DNA of 64,000 bases from Streptococcus ilei (lineage in GTDB: Bacteria; Bacillota; Bacilli; Lactobacillales; Streptococcaceae). The stretch covers positions 1,116,001-1,180,000 of the forward strand of contig NC_022584.1 in assembly GCF_000479335.1 (NCBI RefSeq), given 5' to 3'. Below, in pieces: positions 9,711 to 18,023 of this stretch. The position numbers and the translations under genes were made by a program. Position 1 is the stretch's first letter. Every line of letters begins with the position of its first letter. The notes below the pieces were generated by a model. It was not told where the DNA came from, did not search any database, and worked only from the letters and a program-made list of their open reading frames with translations.

Positions 9711-11039
9711 ATGAACGGAGCACATAAACAGTCGATTGAGGAACAAGAAAAAGCGAAATTCAGCTTTAGCGGTGCCACTCTATACGGTATCAATGCCGTG
9801 ATTGGGTCTGGTATCTTCCTCTTGCCTCAAAAAATTTATGCCGGTTTAGGACCAGCTTCCCTAGCCGTCATGTTTGGAGTAGCTATTCTTGTCATGCTAC
9901 TATCAGCCTGTCTGGCTGAAACGGCTGGCTACTTCGATAAAAACGGTGGAGCCATGCAGTACTCAAAAGCAGCTTTCGGAGACTTTGTAGGCTTTAACGT
10001 CGGGATCCTCGGATGGGCCGTTACCGTTATCGCTTGGGCTGCTATGCTGGCTGGTTTTGCTAAGATCTTCATCATTACCTTCCCAGCATTCGAAGGCTAC
10101 AACCTACAGATTAGTATCGTTATGTTGGTTCTCTTGAGTCTTATGAACATCGCCGGTCTGAAAACATCGAAAATGTTCACACTGACAGCTACTGTTGCAA
10201 AATTAATCCCAATTGTCCTCTTCTCACTCTTCGCCATCTTCTTTATTCCTGGTGGAGTAAGCAAGGGCAACTTCACACCTTTCCTTCAACTGGAAAGTGG
10301 ATCAAATCTCTTTAGTGCTATTTCTAGTACCGCTGTTTACATCTTCTATGGATTTATCGGATTCGAAACCATGTCCATCGTTGCAGGGGAAATGCGTAAC
10401 CCTGAAAAGAACGTTCCTCGTGCTATCTTGGGATCCATCAGTATCGTCTCAGTTCTCTACATGTTGATCATCGCTGGAACAATCGCTATGCTTGGTGGAG
10501 GCATTATGGGAACCGAGGCACCAGTACAAGACGCATTTGTTAAAATGATTGGCCCTATCGGTGCCCCTCTTGTCTCCTATGGTGCTCTCATTTCAATCGC
10601 CGGTCTCAACATCGGTGAATCCATTATGGTTCCTCGTTTCGGTGCTGCCCTAGCAGACGAAAAACTCTTGCCAGCAGAACTTGGAAAAACAAACTCTAAG
10701 AATGCTCCTGTCATTGCCATTATCATTTCCGGTTTCTTTGCATTCTTACTCTTGTTATCTGGATCTTTCGAATCCTTAGCAACTTTCAGTGTTGTTTTCC
10801 GTTTCTTCCAATATATTCCGACTGCTTTGGCAGCGCTCAAACTCAGAAAAATGTACCCAGACAAAAAGGTTACTTTCCGAGTGCCATTTGGTCCTGTTAT
10901 CCCAATCTTGGCTGTTGTCATCAGTATCTTGATGATTGCAGGGGACAATCTAATGAACTTTGTATGGGGAGCTATCGGTCTAGTAATCGCTAGTGGACTT
11001 TACTTTGTTTTCCACGGTGACAAACTAGCTAAAAAATAA
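9711..11039 (+). CDS. APC-superfamily amino-acid permease, probably histidine uptake
   Basis: 442 residues with about twelve hydrophobic segments. The first helix has GINAVIGSGIFLLPQ, the APC-family substrate-binding break, and helix 6 contains YGFIGFETMSIVAGEMRNP. The family exchanges or imports amino acids with protons at the plasma membrane. It lies between hutD and hutH in the same operon, so histidine or urocanate is the likely substrate, but nothing in the sequence proves the specificity. ATG is preceded by AAAGGAGAGACATT. A structured 229-bp gap separates it from hutH. Confidence 0.85.
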   Translation: MNGAHKQSIEEQEKAKFSFSGATLYGINAVIGSGIFLLPQKIYAGLGPASLAVMFGVAILVMLLSACLAETAGYFDKNGGAMQYSKAAFGDFVGFNVGILGWAVTVIAWAAMLAGFAKIFIITFPAFEGYNLQISIVMLVLLSLMNIAGLKTSKMFTLTATVAKLIPIVLFSLFAIFFIPGGVSKGNFTPFLQLESGSNLFSAISSTAVYIFYGFIGFETMSIVAGEMRNPEKNVPRAILGSISIVSVLYMLIIAGTIAMLGGGIMGTEAPVQDAFVKMIGPIGAPLVSYGALISIAGLNIGESIMVPRFGAALADEKLLPAELGKTNSKNAPVIAIIISGFFAFLLLLSGSFESLATFSVVFRFFQYIPTALAALKLRKMYPDKKVTFRVPFGPVIPILAVVISILMIAGDNLMNFVWGAIGLVIASGLYFVFHGDKLAKK

Positions 11040-11067
11040 AACAGTCCTCACCAATTCTATTTACACA

Positions 11068-11122
11068 TTAGATGGGAACTTAGGCAGGAGCAAAGCATTC
11101 CTTTGCTCCCTAGCCCATCTAA
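11068..11122 (+). other. Long hairpin in the permease-hutH gap
   Basis: Outer arms TTAGATGGG (11068-11076) and CCCATCTAA (11114-11122) enclose a perfect inner stem GGAGCAAAG / CTTTGCTCC (11087-11109) with a 5-nt loop. No T-run follows. A second small stem, GTTTG-gtatt-CAAAC, is at 11203-11217. I could not match it to a T-box or other riboswitch; mRNA processing or partial attenuation is possible. Confidence 0.5.
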
Positions 11123-11268
11123 GAAGCCACGAATATCAAACCTGAGCTCTTTTCTCTAAGACTTCTTTCAATCCTTCTAAGAATCATAGACAATGGGCCC
11201 ACGTTTGGTATTCAAACCGAAGTAAACAAATCTACTTCTACAGAACAATTCATAATCGGAGGTTTTAT

Positions 11269-12810
11269 ATGACTCAATTGATTCATTTAGATGGTAACAG
11301 CTTAACACTGGAAGAGGTCATCGCCGTCGCTCGGCACGGTGCCCAATGTGAGTTAGACGAAGGAGCAAAAGAAGCTGTCATCGCATCTCGTAAAATTGTC
11401 GATGATATCGTCCGTGAAAAACGTGTTGTCTATGGTGTGACCACTGGATTTGGTTCCCTCTGTAATGTCAGCATTTCTCCTGAAGATACTGTCCAACTTC
11501 AAGAAAACTTGATTCGTACTCACGCATCTGGTTTTGGCGATCCACTTCCTGAAGATGCCGTTCGTGCTATTATGTTAATCCGTATTAACTCACTCTTAAA
11601 AGGTTATTCTGGCATTCGTCTATCAACCGTTGAAAAACTGTTAGAATTGCTCAACAAAGGAGTGACTCCTTATATTCCAGAAAAAGGTTCTCTTGGAGCA
11701 TCTGGTGACCTCGCCCCTCTTTCTCACATGGTTCTCCCAATGTTGGGACTTGGACATGCCTACTACAAAGGTCAACTTTTGAGCGGTCAAGAAGCTCTCG
11801 ACCAAGCTGGTATCGAAAAGATCCAATTGGCTGCCAAAGAAGGACTTGCCTTGATTAATGGTACAACGGTCCTAACCGGTATTGGAGCTCTTGCAACTTA
11901 CGACGGTATTCAATTGCTCAAACTCTCTGATATTGCAGGTGCTCTCTCAATGGAAGTTCACAATGGTATTACCAGTCCATTTGAAGAAGACCTTCATACC
12001 ATCCGTCCTCAAAGTGGACAATTGGCGACTGCTCGTAACATCCGTAACCTCCTTGAAGGAAGCAAAAATACCACTGTTGCGACTCAACAACGGGTACAAG
12101 ATCCTTATACACTCCGTTGTATCCCTCAAATCCACGGAGCCAGCAAGGACTCTATTGCTTATGTGAAAACAAAAGTTGAAATCGAAATCAACTCTGTGAC
12201 GGATAACCCAATCATCACCAAGGAAGGTCACGTCATTTCAGGAGGTAACTTCCACGGTGAACCAATGGCTCAACCATTTGACTTTTTGGGTATTGCCCTT
12301 TCTGAGATTGGTAACGTATCTGAACGTCGGGTAGAACGATTGGTCAACAGCCAACTCAGCAAATTGCCATCCTTCTTGGTCAAACACCCTGGCCTTAACT
12401 CAGGCTTCATGATTACGCAGTATGCTTGTGCATCCCTTGCATCTGAAAACAAAATCTTGTCTCACCCAGCTAGCGTAGACTCTATCCCATCTTGTGAAAA
12501 CCAAGAGGACTTCGTCAGCATGGGAACTACAGCAGCTCGTAAAGCGGCTGAGATTCTTAAGAATTCACGCCGCATCGTTGCTACTGAAATCATGGCAGCT
12601 TGCCAAGCCTTGGATCTCAAACCAGAAAATCATGAACTTGGTAAAGGTACAAAACCAGCCTATGACATGATTCGCAGCAAGGTGGCCTTCATTGAATTTG
12701 ACAAGGACATCGAAATCTTTGAAGAACTCAATAAGGCATCTGCTGTCGTTGAAAGTGAAGAATTCTTAGCAACCATCGAAAAAGCAGTTGACTTAAGCAT
12801 TCAATACTGA
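11269..12810 (+). CDS. hutH: Histidine ammonia-lyase
   Basis: Deaminates L-histidine to trans-urocanate and ammonia, the committed step of the pathway. The 513-residue protein has the Ala-Ser-Gly triad that cyclises to the MIO electrophile at residues 144-146 in GSLGASGDLAPLSH, YGVTTGFGSL near residue 55, and GGNFHGEP. ATG lies behind CGGAGGTTTTAT. The first enzyme of the pathway is encoded late in the cluster, after a 229-bp structured gap, so it may have its own transcript. A terminator follows. Confidence 0.96.
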   Translation: MTQLIHLDGNSLTLEEVIAVARHGAQCELDEGAKEAVIASRKIVDDIVREKRVVYGVTTGFGSLCNVSISPEDTVQLQENLIRTHASGFGDPLPEDAVRAIMLIRINSLLKGYSGIRLSTVEKLLELLNKGVTPYIPEKGSLGASGDLAPLSHMVLPMLGLGHAYYKGQLLSGQEALDQAGIEKIQLAAKEGLALINGTTVLTGIGALATYDGIQLLKLSDIAGALSMEVHNGITSPFEEDLHTIRPQSGQLATARNIRNLLEGSKNTTVATQQRVQDPYTLRCIPQIHGASKDSIAYVKTKVEIEINSVTDNPIITKEGHVISGGNFHGEPMAQPFDFLGIALSEIGNVSERRVERLVNSQLSKLPSFLVKHPGLNSGFMITQYACASLASENKILSHPASVDSIPSCENQEDFVSMGTTAARKAAEILKNSRRIVATEIMAACQALDLKPENHELGKGTKPAYDMIRSKVAFIEFDKDIEIFEELNKASAVVESEEFLATIEKAVDLSIQY

Positions 12811-12831
12811 TACAGTAAGGATACAGCAAAA

Positions 12832-12858
12832 AAAGGCTGAGAAATTTTCTCAGCCTTT
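12832..12858 (+). terminator. Terminator-like hairpin between hutH and hutG
   Basis: AAAGGCTGAGAAA pairs with TTTTCTCAGCCTTT almost without a loop. The following T-run is weak (TTTGCCTTTC), so some read-through into hutG 40 nt downstream is likely. Confidence 0.65.
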
Positions 12859-12897
12859 GCCTTTCTAGCCAAATACAAACAAACGGAGGCATGTAAC

Positions 12898-13884
12898 GTG
12901 CTTAGAGATTATTACCCAATGACTTACAGTTATTACCAAGGCAGTATTGAAGACAATCCCTATACAGCCAAATGGGGAATGCTGACGAAGTTTTTGGATT
13001 TGAATGATGAAAGCTTGACTCCTTTTGAAGAAGTCACCTTTGGAATCCTTGGCTTTAAAAGCGATAAAGGAGTCTATATCAATAACGGTCGCGTCGGTGC
13101 TGTCGAAAGCCCAAACGCTATTCGAACCCAACTTGCCAAACTTCCTTGGCACTGGGGGACCAATGTCACAGTTTTTGATGTCGGGAATATCGATGGCCCC
13201 AATCGCTCTCTTGAAGATTTGCAAGAGAGTCTCTCTCAAACCATCAAACGAATGTTGGAGTTAAATATTCAACCAATCGTCCTTGGGGGAGGTCACGAAA
13301 CAGCTTACGGCCACTATCTGGGCCTCAAATCCTCCTTGCAACCAGATGAACAATTGGCTGTCATCAATCTAGATGCTCACTTTGACCTGCGTCCCTATGA
13401 CCAAACAGGTCCCAACTCTGGAACAGGATTTCGCCAAATGGCAGACCATGCAAAAAAAGAGAGCCAAGATTTCCCTTATTTAATCTTGGGCATTCAGGAA
13501 CATAGCAACAACCTTTTCCTATTTAACTATGTGGCTAAGACACCAAGTATTGATTTCTTAACAGGACAAGACCTCTTCCGGATGACTCATCAAGCAATCC
13601 TTGATCGGATTGATCGCTTCTTAGAAAAACAAACAGCAGTCTACCTCTCTATTGATATGGACTGCTTTGCCGTCGGATCTGCCCCTGGCGTCAGCGCCAT
13701 CCAGTCACTTGGGGTGGATCCAAAACTAGCCCTGATGCTACTCCAACACATTGCAGCCAGTGGTAAATTAGTTGGCTTTGATATCGTGGAAGTCTCCCCT
13801 CCTCATGATATTGACAACCACACCTCCAACCTTGCTGCGACCTTCATCTTTTACTTGACCCAAATCTTGGCTCAACAAAAATAG
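12898..13884 (+). CDS. hutG: Formimidoylglutamase (arginase family)
   Basis: 328 residues; hydrolyses formiminoglutamate to glutamate and formamide with a two-manganese site. Metal-binding motifs of the ureohydrolase family are visible: [20 protein letters not shown] and [10 protein letters not shown]. The start is GTG at 12898, eight bases after GGAGG; an ATG at 12891 in another frame is followed at once by TAA. The next in-frame ATG (12919) has no ribosome site. HutG offers an alternative to the ftcD/fchA/fhs exit present in the same cluster. It is separated from hutH by a leaky-looking terminator. Confidence 0.92.
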   Translation: MLRDYYPMTYSYYQGSIEDNPYTAKWGMLTKFLDLNDESLTPFEEVTFGILGFKSDKGVYINNGRVGAVESPNAIRTQLAKLPWHWGTNVTVFDVGNIDGPNRSLEDLQESLSQTIKRMLELNIQPIVLGGGHETAYGHYLGLKSSLQPDEQLAVINLDAHFDLRPYDQTGPNSGTGFRQMADHAKKESQDFPYLILGIQEHSNNLFLFNYVAKTPSIDFLTGQDLFRMTHQAILDRIDRFLEKQTAVYLSIDMDCFAVGSAPGVSAIQSLGVDPKLALMLLQHIAASGKLVGFDIVEVSPPHDIDNHTSNLAATFIFYLTQILAQQK

Positions 13885-13908
13885 AAAACAAAACCTCTCT
13901 AACAATAC

Positions 13909-13955
13909 AAAAGGCTTAGCAACATCCATCCCTAGGGCGTTGCTAAGCCTTTTTT
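13909..13955. terminator. Bidirectional terminator between hutG and the BTAD regulator
   Basis: AAAAGGCTTAGCAAC and GTTGCTAAGCCTTTTTT form a 15-bp stem. A-runs and T-runs on both sides allow use by hutG and by the convergent regulator gene. Confidence 0.9.
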
Positions 13956-14008
13956 CATTCTTCCTTTATGACGAAGGGAAGCAAAATTGATAAGCTGGAG
14001 AGAATACA

Positions 14009-16945
14009 CTAGAGGTCTTTTAATCTTTTGAGGAAGGGACGGTCTCTATACGGAGTCAGATGTTGCTCTGCCAGTTTCTTGTAGTAGTCCTTATCTTCTT
14101 TCAAGAAAGCGCTCAAAGCAGGAAGCAATTGCTCTCCTTGCTCCTTCTGGGCCGCCAAGAAGGCTAAGAGATAACAAACCATCCCCTTGTCTCGCGCATT
14201 CGTCGTTTGCTTCATGGTTCCTTCTTTACGAGCCAGATAAGTTGCCACCTTCTCTTGCTCTCCAAAATGACAGGCGATTAAGGATTGATAAAATTCGAGC
14301 AATTCTTCCTTCCAAGGGAAGCGAACCCCGGACAAAACCTTTTGAGCCCTGTCAAAATAGAAGCGGGCTTGGACCAAATCTCTCTTCCAATAGTAGGCAA
14401 TCCCAAGATCAATTTCAAACACCACTCGGACTGAATCAACAGATTGATCTCCCACCAAGCGTAGGACCTCTTCCAAATGGGTGACAGCTACTTGAAAATG
14501 CCCTCTCACTTGCTCTATTTCAGCCAGGTAGGCTAAAGATGCTGCAATTTGAATGGCATACTTGGCCTGCATGCTATTGGTCAGACTAAAGCAATCAATG
14601 GAGCGATAGAGGTGTCGGGTCGCCTGCTCCTCATCCCCTACCATCAAATGGTACAACCCCTTCAAGCGTAACTGAATCGCAATCGCTTCATGGTTGTTGG
14701 CCTGAATCGCATCTTCTAAAGCCAAATCTGTGTAATAGGCCATTTCAGAAATATTTTCTGTTTGAATACAATAATAAATGATTTGCCGGTACCCTTCTAA
14801 AAGAAAGTCGAGCCGTTTGAGTTCCCGCGCATAGGAGATGACCTTTTGAATATCATGAATCCCCTTTTGGTACTCACCACTTCGAATGAAGTAGCGCCCC
14901 TCTAGATACAAGTAGCGCAGTTGCAAATACTTGTAGTCTCTATCTTTTTGGTGTCGTGAAAAAAGCTGATCCAGTTCTCGACGAAGACGAGAGAGTTCCC
15001 CAAAAATGTCCAAATGGCTATTTTTCCCATCGGATACTCCCCCTTCTTCTCCCTTGGAGTATATTGGGAATAGTTCATGTTCTAGCTGGAGGATTTCTTC
15101 CAAGTAGGTCAGCTCAAAAGACAAGGAATGCAAGAGATTTTGGGACTGCTTATATTGGTAAGCTATTTCCTTATAGAAAAGCAGGTCTGTCGAATCTTCT
15201 AAGGTTTCTTCCAGTTTTTGCGCGATTTGTTGGTGGAAGAGACGCCGTCTAGCTGGTGACAGGAGTTGGTAGAAGTACATAGCTACCAATTGCTTGCAAA
15301 ATTGGATTAAGAGATCCTCCCCTTCCTCCACTATTGAGATGATTCCTCTTTGAGCTAAAGGATCTAATAATGCAGTTAAAACAGAAAGATCTGTAGCTGT
15401 CAAATCGGCCAAGATAGACATGGAGATCGGCTTATGAAAACAAGACAAATAATGAAGAAGGGACTCCTCTTCACTGCTCAAGTCACCCAGCTCTTGAGAC
15501 AGATAGGCTTGAATGATATCAGGTAAGGGCTCTAAACTTTCCTTCTCTTTCCACTCTTCTATATAGCTGGACAGCAAGAAGGGACTTCCTTCACTCCACT
15601 CCATCATTTGCTCGATCAGGGCTGGTTCTATCTGCCCCAGTTGCCCTTGCAAGAGTAATCGACTTTCCGTCGGATCAAAATTGGTCAACTCGAGCTGGGA
15701 CAACCGTCTCTCGACTTTTAAACTCCCAAAGAAGGTGACCAAGAATTCCGGCAAGGGCCCTTCTGCTGTAACAATCAGTTGCCATCTTTCCCCGCTACTT
15801 TTCTCCTCCAATTGCTTTACTTTATTGAATGAGGCCGCATCCATCCACTGAGCATTTTCAAGCAGAATCAGGAGAGGTTTTTCTTGGCTGAGTCTTTGAA
15901 GGTGCTTCCGGACAGCAGGGAGATCGTCCGCTTTTCCTAGAGGAGAGACTTCTAGCTCTTCACTCACTTTCTCTAGGGAAGCTTTGAGGTCACCCCAGAT
16001 TCCTCCTTCTTCTTTGCGACTGCCGACTTTGCCTTCCACCTTAACAAAGCTAAAACTGCGATTGGACATCAAGACCAATTGACGCATCAAACGTTTCTTG
16101 CCTGTTCCCGATTGCCCCATGACTAAGAGAGGGCCAATCGCTTCCCCCTTCTCTACTAAGGAGAGGTATTCTTCTAGTTGGGACAGTTCTTGTTTGCGAC
16201 CAAAGAAAGGGAGTTCTCGGACATTCACACGATTGCTCTGTTTATGGGTGCGTTTAGCTTCCAAAACAGAATGATACAGTTCTTCTATCACTCGACTGGG
16301 ACGAACATTCAGCTCACGATCCAATAAATCAACCAGCTTGTAATAGGTCTCAAAAAATTTCCCCAGCTGGTGATGGACTCTATAATACTCCATCAAGAGT
16401 TGGTAGTTCTTTTCTTCAAATTCATCCAGCTCTACTAAATGGTGGAGTAAGGACTCTATACCAGGATCCCCCAGCCCCTCTTTGTCAATCTTTTGATAAC
16501 AGCTTTCAATATAGAGTTGCTTATAAGCGCTCCGTTTGCGAGAAGCCCACTGATCAAAGTCCTCATCATCCTTGACGTAGAAGCCTTCTAGAAAATCTCC
16601 CTGATAAAGATGTAAATTTCTTATCGGATCTCTTTCAAAGAGTTGAACATCCAAAGAAAAACTTAGCTCAGGATTCAGAGCTAGACTACTCCTACTGGGA
16701 GAGACGATGACATCCCCTTCAAAGATTTTATTGGCTTGGTAAACAGTATTCCGCAGATTTTTCCGGGCGACTTGATTTTCCTTGTCTCCCCATAAAATAC
16801 CAGCAATTTCATCACGATTGACCTCGCCCGATACGGCTAAGTAATAAAATAAAGCCTCCATCTTCGAGAAAGAAAAACGGATGTCTTTCTGTTGGAAAAC
16901 AACCTTAGGGGGTCCAAATAACTTCAACGTGAGTTCTCTCTTCAT
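14009..16945 (-). CDS. SARP/AfsR-like transcriptional activator (winged helix-BTAD-ATPase-TPR), candidate hut regulator
   Basis: 978 residues. Order of domains: OmpR-type winged helix (about 1-85), bacterial transcriptional activation domain (about 95-230), a STAND/AAA ATPase with Walker A GQSGTGKK at 277-284 and Walker B LLILLENAQW at about 358-367, then helical repeats with TPR-like spacing (about 640-930). This is the AfsR/SARP layout that is common in actinobacteria and less so in streptococci. ATG at 16945 follows GGAGG by eight bases; upstream in-frame ATGs have no ribosome site. It is a separate unit, bounded by terminators, and convergent with hutG. The matching repeats in both hut promoters suggest it activates the hut genes; the ligand is unknown. 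Confidence 0.85.
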   Translation of the reverse strand: MKRELTLKLFGPPKVVFQQKDIRFSFSKMEALFYYLAVSGEVNRDEIAGILWGDKENQVARKNLRNTVYQANKIFEGDVIVSPSRSSLALNPELSFSLDVQLFERDPIRNLHLYQGDFLEGFYVKDDEDFDQWASRKRSAYKQLYIESCYQKIDKEGLGDPGIESLLHHLVELDEFEEKNYQLLMEYYRVHHQLGKFFETYYKLVDLLDRELNVRPSRVIEELYHSVLEAKRTHKQSNRVNVRELPFFGRKQELSQLEEYLSLVEKGEAIGPLLVMGQSGTGKKRLMRQLVLMSNRSFSFVKVEGKVGSRKEEGGIWGDLKASLEKVSEELEVSPLGKADDLPAVRKHLQRLSQEKPLLILLENAQWMDAASFNKVKQLEEKSSGERWQLIVTAEGPLPEFLVTFFGSLKVERRLSQLELTNFDPTESRLLLQGQLGQIEPALIEQMMEWSEGSPFLLSSYIEEWKEKESLEPLPDIIQAYLSQELGDLSSEEESLLHYLSCFHKPISMSILADLTATDLSVLTALLDPLAQRGIISIVEEGEDLLIQFCKQLVAMYFYQLLSPARRRLFHQQIAQKLEETLEDSTDLLFYKEIAYQYKQSQNLLHSLSFELTYLEEILQLEHELFPIYSKGEEGGVSDGKNSHLDIFGELSRLRRELDQLFSRHQKDRDYKYLQLRYLYLEGRYFIRSGEYQKGIHDIQKVISYARELKRLDFLLEGYRQIIYYCIQTENISEMAYYTDLALEDAIQANNHEAIAIQLRLKGLYHLMVGDEEQATRHLYRSIDCFSLTNSMQAKYAIQIAASLAYLAEIEQVRGHFQVAVTHLEEVLRLVGDQSVDSVRVVFEIDLGIAYYWKRDLVQARFYFDRAQKVLSGVRFPWKEELLEFYQSLIACHFGEQEKVATYLARKEGTMKQTTNARDKGMVCYLLAFLAAQKEQGEQLLPALSAFLKEDKDYYKKLAEQHLTPYRDRPFLKRLKDL

Positions 16946-16975
16946 TGCAAGCGCCTCCAAAATCTTCATATTAAT

Positions 16976-17004
16976 ACTATAAAAAAAAAGTTGTCTTTTA
17001 GCAA
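16976..17004 (-). promoter_or_regulatory. Probable promoter of the BTAD regulator
   Basis: Minus strand TTGCTA (17004-16999), 17-bp spacer, TATAGT (16981-16976). The -35 is weak. It lies downstream of the metF terminator, so the regulator has its own transcript. Confidence 0.5.
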
Positions 17005-17017
17005 GCAATTGGCCCAA

Positions 17018-17053
17018 GAAAAAAGAGACTGAGAAAAATTTTTCTCAATCTCT
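17018..17053 (-). terminator. metEF terminator
   Basis: On the minus strand, AGAGATTGAGAAA pairs with TTTCTCAGTCTCT and is followed by a run of six T. It separates metF from the regulator gene. Confidence 0.75.
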
Positions 17054-17076
17054 ACAATTCCTTCTTAGACTGTTGA

Positions 17077-17952
17077 TTAGATCACCTCTAAGTTTGGTTG
17101 ATGATCAAATAAAGCTTTTGTTGCATGATGGACATGATAGGCTACATCTTCATTGTTCATGGTATAGAGATGGACACCTGCAACATCTTGTGTGACCAAA
17201 TCTACGATTTGATCTACCGCATAAGCTAAACCAGCTGCACGAAGGGATTCTGGATCATGCTCATACTTATCAAGGATGGCTTTGAACTTCCGTGGGATAT
17301 GAACATTTTCACAAGTTTTCAACAAGCGAAGGGCCTGGTTTCTGTTAAGAATTGGCATCACCCCTGCATGAATGGGAACATCAATTCCCGCTAAGATACA
17401 CTTATCTTGAAAATCGTAGAAACGCTCATTGTCAAAGAAAAGCTGAGTCACTAGGCTTGAACATCCAGCATCCACTTTCTTTTTCAGATTTTGAATATCT
17501 GAAATTTGATTTGGAGAATCTGGGTGCCCTTCTGGGTAACAAGCACCGATTACATCAAAATGAGGAGCTTCTGTTTTAATAAATTCAATCAAATCCGTTG
17601 CATAACGAAAGTCTTTCAGAGGCTCCACACCTGGAATAATATCTCCACGAAGGGCCAAGATCCGATGAACTCCCACTTGATCTAAGTCATGAAGGGTATC
17701 TGCCACTTTTTCCTTACTCAGATAGATGGCAGGCAAGTGGGCAATGGTCGGAATAGACAATTCATTTTGAATATGATTGGCTAAGGCAACCGTCGTCTCT
17801 TTGATATTGTATTTGTTATTACTAGCTGTCACACTGATAAAGTGAGGAGCTAATTCCTGCATATTTTCCAAGGCACGTAAGAGCTTGGCATTGCCTACTT
17901 CAGGATTTGGAGGGAAAACCTCAAAGGAGAGCGACGGTGTTTGCTTAGTCAT
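17077..17952 (-). CDS. metF: 5,10-methylenetetrahydrofolate reductase
   Basis: 291 residues of the FAD-dependent TIM-barrel family, with LSFEVFPPNPEVGNAKL at the N-terminus, ILALRGDI and IGACYPEGHPDS. It reduces methylene-THF to 5-methyl-THF, the methyl donor used by MetE encoded just upstream. ATG at 17952 follows AAAGGAAT; a TTG one codon earlier is not needed. The gene is 71 nt downstream of metE and ends at a clear terminator, so metE-metF form a methionine operon, as in other streptococci. Confidence 0.94.
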   Translation of the reverse strand: MTKQTPSLSFEVFPPNPEVGNAKLLRALENMQELAPHFISVTASNNKYNIKETTVALANHIQNELSIPTIAHLPAIYLSKEKVADTLHDLDQVGVHRILALRGDIIPGVEPLKDFRYATDLIEFIKTEAPHFDVIGACYPEGHPDSPNQISDIQNLKKKVDAGCSSLVTQLFFDNERFYDFQDKCILAGIDVPIHAGVMPILNRNQALRLLKTCENVHIPRKFKAILDKYEHDPESLRAAGLAYAVDQIVDLVTQDVAGVHLYTMNNEDVAYHVHHATKALFDHQPNLEVI

Positions 17953-18023
17953 CAAATGTATTCCTTTCTTGATTGAGCATTTTTTTCTTTGCTATCGAGC
18001 AAGCTTAGGAATTTCTACTTGCC

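Noticed and set aside
11068..11217. T-box or other known riboswitch before hutH
   Set aside because: No T-box sequence, no terminator/antiterminator pair and no T-run could be found.
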